Shown here one piece after another: positions 6,139-10,543 of a stretch of 10,543 nucleotides of DNA. The stretch's first letter is position 1; each line of letters opens with the position of its first letter. Below the pieces are notes generated by a model that searched no databases, was not told the DNA's origin, and saw nothing but the letters and a program-made list of their open reading frames with translations. A program made the position numbers and the translations under genes. The DNA comes from an uncultured Demequina sp. (GTDB lineage Bacteria > Actinomycetota > Actinomycetes > Actinomycetales > Demequinaceae), in the NCBI GenBank assembly GCA_937925595.1, contig CALALQ010000074.1, positions 1 through 10,543 on the forward strand, given 5' to 3'.

Positions 6139-6724
6139 CGTCTTCGGGCGTGGCGGTCGCACGCGAGCGGCGCCGGGCGAGGCGGATGCCCGCGTAGACC
6201 GCGGCCCCAACGACCACCACGGCTGTACCGATCAGCATGGCGAGTAGTACCTGCCCGCTATCACGGTCAGCTGGTTCCGATTCTCCGGGTGCGTGCCCTC
6301 CCTCGGAGGCCGATGAAGGCGAGGGCGTGCGTGTGAGCGGTTCGGAATCACCCACCGTGAACGGCACGATGTCCGATATCGGGTGCCCGTCGGACGAGAC
6401 GACACGCCACTGGATCTCGTAGCCGGCGTCGGGCATGTCCGGTGCCAACTCGACGGAGACGGTCGTCTCGGATACCACCGGTTCGCCAGCAGCCCAGTCG
6501 CGTCCGCTGCGGTCGACGATGGTGACCTCCGCCCCATCGGCGAGCATGTCGTCCGAGAAGATTAGGGTCACGCTGACGGGTGCGCTGGCGAGGCGTTCGC
6601 CCGGTGCGGGAGAACTCGAAACAAGGTCGTCGTGAGCGGACGCGGGAAATGGAGCCATGAGGACTGCGCCGACGGCAACAACGACCGCGACAGCGGCCCT
6701 GGTGAAAAAGTCGGTAGAGCGCAA
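6107..6724 (-). CDS. copC: CopC-family copper-binding exported protein with C-terminal membrane anchor
   Basis: 205 residues: signal peptide (1-30, ending PASA), CopC/YobA beta-sandwich (31-125), a Ser/Pro/Glu-rich linker and a C-terminal TM helix (about 162-186) followed by Arg-rich stop-transfer residues. Cleavage after A30 leaves His31 as residue 1 of the mature protein; together with S-S-D112-G-H114-P it forms the known Cu(II) site of CopC (N-terminal His, Asp, His). CopC binds copper outside the membrane and passes it to a membrane partner, normally CopD; none is encoded here and the CtaG-like protein may take that place. The start is chosen as TTG 6724 because AGAAAGG lies 6 bases upstream and the signal peptide begins right there; no ATG is available and longer frames have no family similarity. 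It is first in the operon. Confidence 0.88.
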   Translation of the reverse strand: MRSTDFFTRAAVAVVVAVGAVLMAPFPASAHDDLVSSSPAPGERLASAPVSVTLIFSDDMLADGAEVTIVDRSGRDWAAGEPVVSETTVSVELAPDMPDAGYEIQWRVVSSDGHPISDIVPFTVGDSEPLTRTPSPSSASEGGHAPGESEPADRDSGQVLLAMLIGTAVVVVGAAVYAGIRLARRRSRATATPEDGEAHTDRTTP

Positions 6725-7011
6725 GATGAGCCTTTCTGTTGTGGGTTGATGAGGACGGCGCACACGTGAGCAGCGCGCGGGACAGTGCACATCCCGGTGA
6801 CGTGTTGGGCGCCATCGGCGAGACAACTCGTCAGGCGGCGCGTGCGCGCGTTGCAAGTGAGCGAGCGAGGCGCAACGGAGCCGTACGCGGGCGCCGACTC
6901 CCACTTTTCGCTGTTTCGAAGTGCTCCTGACGCCACATGTCGCGACCGGGAGCGGGCCTGGGCCCGACGCGGCGCCTTCGGGGTCGCCCCGAATCAGTTG
7001 GAACTCCCGCC
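6725..7011. other. Intergenic region upstream of copC
   Basis: 287 bases expected to hold the promoter of the copC operon. I found no convincing -35/-10 pair and no CsoR-like GC-flanked palindrome. Structure seen: the terminator-like hairpin at 6977-6993 and an inverted GTTGC/GCAAC pair around 6850-6875. The copC frame stays open through it, but the reading has no recognisable protein character. Confidence 0.4.
6977..6993 (-). terminator. Terminator-like hairpin after the flavoprotein gene
   Basis: Perfect 7-bp stem TTCGGGG/CCCCGAA with a 3-base loop, 18 bases past the flavoprotein stop. It has no U tract, which is common in high-GC actinobacteria. It would separate this unit from the copC operon. 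Confidence 0.55.
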
Positions 7012-8028
7012 TCATGGGCGATCGGTCACGTAGCGTGCGATGCGTGCGGCGTCTCGCCACACCCCTGCGATGGTGTCAACGCGCGCACCGCCATATCGGG
7101 GCATCCCCGCAATGAACAGCCCTGGCATGTTGGTCGTGCTGCGGAGACGGCCCGGATTGATCGCCGGGAGCCAATCGTCGCCTGATTCGTAACCGGTGGC
7201 GAAGATCACTGAGGTTGGTGTGGTCCGCACACCGTCGGCATGCGTCACGACTGCGCCCTCCGCGCCTGTGGACGCCTCGACGATGGTGACGCCGATCCGA
7301 CGCAGACGCTCGTAGCTGTTACCGAAGATCGGCTCCCGAATCAACCCGCGCCCCGTCCACGCGCGAGTTTCTTGAGCCATGGACGGATACCGCGACGCGT
7401 GGCGCTCCCGCCTGGGCGTTCGGACCGACAGTGTCACGTGATGCGACGCAGCGAGCTCCTCAGCGATCTGCACGCCACTGTTGCCGCCACCCACTATCAG
7501 CACGTCGCCGGCCGGTATCTGGCGCGGATAGAGGTACTGCGAACTGTGAATCGCGACGCCTGGCACCGCCAACGACCGGGACCAGGAGGGGAGGTGAGGA
7601 TGCGCAGCCGCTCCGGTCGCGCACACCACATTGCGCGTCTGCACGGTCCCCCGAGTTGTAGACAAGACCAGCGTGGAACCATTCCCCGGATGCTCCACTC
7701 CGATCGCCGAGACGCCCCAAATCGTTTCCACTCCAAGGGCCGCTTCGACGACGGTCAGATAGTCGGCCATCTCGTCGGCGCGAGGGTGGCGGCGGGAGTC
7801 ACCGGGGAAACGGCGCGGCGGCAGGACACTGTGTTGCGCATCGCTTAGCAGGGCCATGGAGTGCCATCGCGACGCCCAGCTGCGCTGGCCCGGAGGAGCA
7901 GCGTCTATCACGACAAAGTCGCGCTGAGGCTGCAGGCCCTGGTATGTCAACGCCGCTGCGACTGCCAGACCTGATTGGCCTGCGCCCACGATGATGACCC
8001 GGCGGTGGGAAAGACCCACACGAGTCAC
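7012..8028 (-). CDS. FAD/NAD(P)-dependent flavin monooxygenase-like oxidoreductase (CzcO/ArsO-like)
   Basis: 338 residues of a soluble, class B monooxygenase-like flavoprotein. FAD-binding Rossmann motif GAGQSG (15-20), a second Rossmann motif GGGNSG (180-185) for NADPH, and an ATGY motif (277-280) near the C-terminal FAD contact are all present. HSSQYLYP (161-168) sits where flavin monooxygenases have their linker motif. Such proteins occur in metal islands as 'CzcO' or ArsO-type oxidoreductases, but the substrate cannot be read from the sequence. The start is GTG 8028, whose GTGA overlaps the upstream 60-residue gene's stop by 4 bp, with GGGGTGG just upstream; GTG 8037 adds three residues and is equally possible in principle. 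A terminator-like hairpin follows. Confidence 0.85.
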   Translation of the reverse strand: MTRVGLSHRRVIIVGAGQSGLAVAAALTYQGLQPQRDFVVIDAAPPGQRSWASRWHSMALLSDAQHSVLPPRRFPGDSRRHPRADEMADYLTVVEAALGVETIWGVSAIGVEHPGNGSTLVLSTTRGTVQTRNVVCATGAAAHPHLPSWSRSLAVPGVAIHSSQYLYPRQIPAGDVLIVGGGNSGVQIAEELAASHHVTLSVRTPRRERHASRYPSMAQETRAWTGRGLIREPIFGNSYERLRRIGVTIVEASTGAEGAVVTHADGVRTTPTSVIFATGYESGDDWLPAINPGRLRSTTNMPGLFIAGMPRYGGARVDTIAGVWRDAARIARYVTDRP

Positions 8029-8207
8029 TGGGGCCACCCCGCGAACGCTGACCCGACGTGATGGCAGGGTTGCGATGAACCGTCCCGCCTGTCAGGGGCG
8101 GGCGGCCCGAAGCGATTCTCAGCCAAGAGAACCACGATCAACGCCGCCAACAGCGACATCGCGGCGACACTGGAGGCGACAACGATCGCCTTGTACGAAA
8201 CTCCCAT
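8025..8207 (-). CDS. Small single-TM membrane protein (60 aa), unrecognised
   Basis: Short protein starting MGVSYKAIVVASS with one long hydrophobic helix (about 6-30) and a polar tail containing Cys-His-His (PCHHVG). I do not recognise it. Support is positional: its stop overlaps the flavoprotein start as GTGA, a GGAG lies 10 bases above the ATG, and the hydrophobic stretch begins exactly at the Met. The frame is open upstream to 8459, but that part crosses a hairpin pair and the preceding gene and reads as non-protein. It may anchor or assist the flavoprotein. Confidence 0.5.
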   Translation of the reverse strand: MGVSYKAIVVASSVAAMSLLAALIVVLLAENRFGPPAPDRRDGSSQPCHHVGSAFAGWPQ

Positions 8208-8248
8208 TTCTTGGGCACTCCAAACCACATCAACGGCACAAGACTGAT

Positions 8249-8286
8249 CCGGGCACGCCCGGAAACGGCCGCACGAAACGTGCGGC
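8249..8286 (-). terminator. Tandem hairpins between the 2-TM gene and the 60-aa gene
   Basis: Two adjacent perfect dyads: GCCGCACG/CGTGCGGC with a 3-base loop (8268-8286) and CCGGGC/GCCCGG with a 2-base centre (8249-8262). They start 10 bases after the upstream stop (8297). The first could act as an intrinsic-like terminator or as an attenuator, since the genes run in the same direction. There is no poly-U. Confidence 0.5.
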
Positions 8287-8296
8287 GTGCCATATC

Positions 8297-8677
8297 TCAG
8301 GTTCGGGACACGCCCAACTGGAACAAGGTCAAAGTGCGAGCTGCGAACAACCTTGGGTGCGCCGTATCGTGCGTGGCTACGCGACGCCTCCGTTGCAAAG
8401 GAGAGTCTCCCGGTGAGCGGAGCGAATTCCGCACCGCCGCGAGCAGGGTGAGTCCACACAACACGCCGAGAGCGCAGATCGCTGCGCTGATCGCAAGGTC
8501 AGACCCTTGTGAACTTCCTTGCAGGGCCTCGTCGGTGGATGTCACGTCGGACGCAGACGAAACCGCCGCCTGACCGGCTGCGGGCACGCTGCTCTGTTCC
8601 GGATGTGCGGAAGCAGCCGCCCCGACTACGAGCAGAAGGGCGAGACCGAGGTTGATAATGAGGCGCGTTATCAGCAT
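8297..8677 (-). CDS. Small exported/2-TM protein, possibly DUF6153-like
   Basis: 126 residues. The N-terminal hydrophobic segment (LIINLGLALLLVVGAAASA, about 6-24) looks like a signal peptide or anchor ending ASA-H. A Ser/Ala/Gln-rich extracytoplasmic stretch follows, then a second helix with Cys residues (AAICALGVLCGLTLLAAV) and an Arg-rich cytoplasmic tail. This layout resembles actinobacterial DUF6153 proteins found beside DUF305 and F510_1955-type genes, but the usual His-rich loop is poor here, so the assignment is tentative. ATG 8677 is chosen because the hydrophobic segment follows it directly; GTG 8725 (16 more residues) is a serious alternative because TAGGCT lies 6 bases above it, as in a leaderless transcript. 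Confidence 0.6.
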   Translation of the reverse strand: MLITRLIINLGLALLLVVGAAASAHPEQSSVPAAGQAAVSSASDVTSTDEALQGSSQGSDLAISAAICALGVLCGLTLLAAVRNSLRSPGDSPLQRRRRVATHDTAHPRLFAARTLTLFQLGVSRT

Positions 8678-8690
8678 CGCGTGATCTGGC

Positions 8691-8757
8691 CTTTCCGGGC
8701 GGAGAGCTCGGCGTGAGGCGATCACACGCCCAGCCTAATCGGTTCGCACCCGGAAAG
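8691..8757. repeat. 9-bp inverted repeat around a predicted transcription start
   Basis: CTTTCCGGG (8691-8699) and its exact complement CCCGGAAAG (8749-8757) lie 49 bases apart. Their midpoint (8724) falls on the GTG/transcription start predicted from TAGGCT at 8732-8737. The layout suits paired regulator half-sites or a long-loop RNA hairpin. A third copy at 6052-6060 lies in coding sequence and is probably chance. Confidence 0.4.
8732..8737 (-). promoter_or_regulatory. Possible -10 element for the 8677/8725 gene
   Basis: TAGGCT on the minus strand, 6 bases above GTG 8725. No good -35 is visible at 16-19 bp. It lies in a 280-base gap (8678-8957) that otherwise holds the inverted repeat, a CTCGC-GTAA-GCGAG dyad (8847-8860) and the hairpin at 8914-8943. 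Confidence 0.4.
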
Positions 8758-8913
8758 TGCACGCGATCAATCAGGAGGAATGCAGCCGCCCGCCGACAGC
8801 ACAGAGTTGCTGGCGGTGGGCGCAACCTGCCGATCAGCAGAACACACTCGCGTAAGCGAGGTCGTCAGCGCCGTTGGGCAGGAAGCGCGCGACAGCGCGG
8901 CTCAGGCCGCGTT

Positions 8914-8943
8914 GAGGAGGCGGCGGACCCACGCCGCCTCCTC
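8914..8943 (-). terminator. Strong terminator-like hairpin after the propeller lipoprotein gene
   Basis: Perfect 12-bp stem GAGGAGGCGGCG/CGCCGCCTCCTC with a 6-base loop, 14 bases below the stop codon at 8958-8960. There is no U tract, but it is very stable. It probably ends the DUF305-propeller transcript. Confidence 0.75.
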
Positions 8944-8957
8944 TCCGTGGCGCGTCG

Positions 8958-9878
8958 CTATTCAGAGGGTGCCGACTGGGCTTCCCGGGGCAACGAGACG
9001 ATCCCGCTCGCACCGGCGATGAGGATGTCCCCGTCGTTGGTGATGGCGATCGCTTCCGGTCCGTCTCCCGCGGCACCCACTTGCGTCCACTCATCAGAAC
9101 CGGCGGCGGTCACCCACACGGTGAGATCGGTCGCCACACCGACTATCCGCTTCCGGTCGGGAGAGGAGTTCAGCAATGCAATCAATGGCGGCGTCCCCGG
9201 CCATGCACCGAAAGTCGCCCCCGCGTCGGCGCTGGTCAGCAGCCCGTCGGTGGTGGAGGCGATGAGGCGGTTCTCCGCGTCAACGGTGAGGTTGAACGCT
9301 TCGACGGACGCGCCGGTGGGAACCCAGGATGCGCCCGCATCGGGACTGTGCAACAGTTCGGCGCTGTCGGTCGACAATCCGAACACGGTGCCGTCGGGTG
9401 CGGCGGTGAGCACGTGGAAGTCCTTCGATCCGGTGAACGCCATCGGCGTCCACGTCCGCGCACCATCGGTGCTGCGGATGATGCCGAGGTGGGGTGCGCC
9501 CAGGTCGGGTGGGGTGTCGGGTCCGGGGTGACCGGACGCCAGAAGGACGTCGTCGATCGCTGTGAGCCCCATGGCGTCGAAGGCGGGCCCGTCGACGGGT
9601 GCCCCGAGTTCCCCGTCCGCGGTGGCGGTGTAGATGCCGTCATGGGTGCCGATGAGGAAGCCGTCCCCTGCGGGGTCCGGGACGATGCCGTGGACGTGGG
9701 CGATTGATGAGGACGGGGTCGCCTCCGGCGTGGGTGCCGGTGCGGTTGCAGCGCACCCGGTGAGCACCAGTGCGGCCGTGGCGCCGAGCGCAACCCCGAG
9801 GAACGACCGGCGCGACGGTCGAGTCGCCCGAGAGCGGAAGGTGGAAAGAGACGGTGTGTTGACGTAGCTGTGCTTCAT
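8958..9878 (-). CDS. Beta-propeller lipoprotein, F510_1955-type 'glycosylhydrolase' family
   Basis: 306 residues. The N-terminus carries a twin-arginine motif RRSFLG (23-28), a hydrophobic core and a lipobox LTGC (C42), so it is probably a Tat-exported lipoprotein on the outer face of the membrane. The mature part is a BNR/sialidase-like propeller: repeated Ser/Thr-x-Asp-x-Gly-x-T/S-W or -F turns such as STDGARTW, SPDAGASW and SADAGATF. It opens with HVHG and GTHDGIY, a His-containing signature I associate with the F510_1955 family. Glycosidase activity is not evident; the catalytic residues of sialidases were not identified. These genes recur beside DUF305 genes in actinobacterial metal islands, as here. 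ATG 9878 has AGG 9 bases upstream; longer frames run through a hairpin and into the DUF305 gene. Confidence 0.85.
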   Translation of the reverse strand: MKHSYVNTPSLSTFRSRATRPSRRSFLGVALGATAALVLTGCAATAPAPTPEATPSSSIAHVHGIVPDPAGDGFLIGTHDGIYTATADGELGAPVDGPAFDAMGLTAIDDVLLASGHPGPDTPPDLGAPHLGIIRSTDGARTWTPMAFTGSKDFHVLTAAPDGTVFGLSTDSAELLHSPDAGASWVPTGASVEAFNLTVDAENRLIASTTDGLLTSADAGATFGAWPGTPPLIALLNSSPDRKRIVGVATDLTVWVTAAGSDEWTQVGAAGDGPEAIAITNDGDILIAGASGIVSLPREAQSAPSE

Positions 9879-9899
9879 GGTCGTGGACCTGCAAGCTCC

Positions 9900-9940
9900 A
9901 CCGGGGAGTGAGGCGGGTTGCCCGCCCCACTCGCTCCGGT
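9900..9940 (-). terminator. Intergenic hairpin between DUF305 and propeller genes
   Basis: A 12-bp inner stem (GAGTG, one G-U pair, GGCGGG against CCCGCC and CACTC) with a CAA loop, extended by ACCGG/CCGGT across a small internal loop. The A-C mismatch on the plus strand becomes G-U in minus-strand RNA, so the structure suits that transcript. It begins at the DUF305 stop and ends 21 bases above the next ATG; it may be an attenuator or an mRNA-stability element. Confidence 0.65.
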
Positions 9941-10542
9941 CAGAGGCTGGCGAGGATGTCCTCCATGGTCGCGATCTCAGCCGTCTGGTCGTCGACGATC
10001 TTCTGGGCGAGGGCGACAGCGTCCGGGTTCTGGCCGTTGTCCACCTGTTCCTGCGCCATCGTGATCGCACCGTTGTGGTGCTCGATCATCTGCTCCAAGA
10101 ACAGGCGCGACGCCTCGGGACCGGTCGCGGCCTCCAGGGCCTGCATGTCGTCCTCTGTCATCATGCCGTCGCCGTGGCCCATGTCATCCGTGCCCATTCC
10201 GGAGTCGCTGGCGCCCCACTCCTCCAGCCATCGCTCCAGTTGGTCGATTTCGGGTTGCTGCGCGGCTTTGATGTCCTCTGCCAGGGTGGTCACTCGAGGG
10301 TCGACGTCCTCTTTGGTGAGCACAGCGTCGGACATCTCGATCGCCTGTCGGTGATGTTCGATCATCATCGTCGCGAACATGATGTCGGCTTCGTTCGCGT
10401 TTGCCGCGGGGGCGGAACTGCTGCCGTTGCCGTGGTCCATGCCGGGCATGCCGTTGCCTGTGGTGCCGGTGTCCGAGCAGCCGGCGAGGGCGAGGACGGC
10501 GGTGAGGGCGATCGCGGGGGTCGCCAAAGTGCGGATCTTCAT
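9940..10542 (-). CDS. DUF305-domain His/Met-rich lipoprotein
   Basis: 200 residues, complete, with the ATG one base from the right edge. The signal peptide ends in lipobox LAGC (C22), so it is anchored at the outer membrane face. The DUF305 domain is a duplicated four-helix ferritin-like fold: MIEHHRQAIEM (60-70) and MIEHHNGAITM (152-162) are matching HH..A..M metal-binding helices. Met/His-rich linkers (GMPGMDHG at 31-38, and about 115-133 with MGHGDGMM) add likely Cu(I)/Ag(I) ligands. DUF305 proteins are widely associated with copper and silver resistance loci, and a periplasmic-side metal sponge or chaperone is the likely role. It is followed by the propeller gene after a hairpin. The promoter lies outside the window. 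Confidence 0.93.
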   Translation of the reverse strand: MKIRTLATPAIALTAVLALAGCSDTGTTGNGMPGMDHGNGSSSAPAANANEADIMFATMMIEHHRQAIEMSDAVLTKEDVDPRVTTLAEDIKAAQQPEIDQLERWLEEWGASDSGMGTDDMGHGDGMMTEDDMQALEAATGPEASRLFLEQMIEHHNGAITMAQEQVDNGQNPDAVALAQKIVDDQTAEIATMEDILASL

Positions 10543-10543
10543 G

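Noticed and set aside
6725..7060. N-terminal extension of CopC
   Set aside because: The frame is open, but the signal peptide starts at 6724 after a good Shine-Dalgarno, and the upstream part would overlap the end of the flavoprotein gene.
8208..8459. N-terminal extension of the 60-aa membrane protein
   Set aside because: It would pass through two perfect hairpins and the 3' end of the preceding gene, and has no hydrophobic or domain pattern.
8780..9022. Plus-strand frame preceded by AGGAGG
   Set aside because: The AGGAGG is only 1 base from the ATG, too close for normal initiation. The product is Arg-rich without family character and runs across the 8914-8943 hairpin and into the propeller gene antisense.
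8713..9707. Long plus-strand frames opposite the propeller lipoprotein gene
   Set aside because: The minus strand shows a Tat signal, lipobox and propeller repeats; the plus-strand readings have no coherent domain.
1..10543. CRISPR array, tRNA, rRNA, insertion sequence or attachment site
   Set aside because: No regularly spaced repeats, cloverleaf-type sequence, transposase or integrase motifs, or paired terminal repeats were seen on reading both strands.

Overview
High-GC DNA with many GTG/TTG starts and gene families typical of Actinobacteria (CmtR-type sensor, DUF305 and F510_1955-type lipoproteins, CopC/CtaG proteins). It looks like a metal-resistance island of a Micrococcales-like actinobacterium (Microbacteriaceae would fit). 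The taxon is inferred from style only. I see no transposase, integrase, tRNA, rRNA or CRISPR. All genes but one are on the minus strand.

Right to left, in the direction of most transcription: (i) 10542-8958, two lipoprotein genes: a DUF305 His/Met-rich protein and a beta-propeller of the F510_1955 'glycosylhydrolase' type, separated by a strong hairpin and followed by another. (ii) 8677-7012, a small two-TM protein, tandem hairpins, a 60-residue membrane protein and an FAD/NAD(P)-dependent monooxygenase-like flavoprotein, then a terminator-like hairpin. (iii) 6724-3871, a tightly overlapping five-gene membrane operon: CopC, an unrecognised two-TM protein, a divergent CtaG-like protein, a DUF6804-like small membrane protein and a VKOR-family disulfide-forming enzyme. 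(iv) 2799-3767 on the plus strand, a BASS-superfamily 'arsenic resistance' transporter, divergent from a MerR-family regulator (2696-2238) and sharing with it a MerR-type operator/promoter. (v) 2229-1, a CmtR-like Cd/Pb sensor translationally coupled to a PIB-type metal-exporting ATPase that runs off the left edge.

Together: soft-metal efflux from the cytoplasm (ATPase, BASS transporter) under two dedicated sensors, and copper handling and thiol chemistry at the outer face of the membrane (DUF305, CopC, CtaG-like, VKOR). The least familiar unit is the CopC-to-VKOR operon: it pairs copper-binding or copper-delivery proteins with a disulfide-bond enzyme, and its CtaG-like member lacks the usual HMxxH histidines. 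Several start codons sit 6-7 bases below a TANNNT hexamer, which suggests leaderless transcripts.
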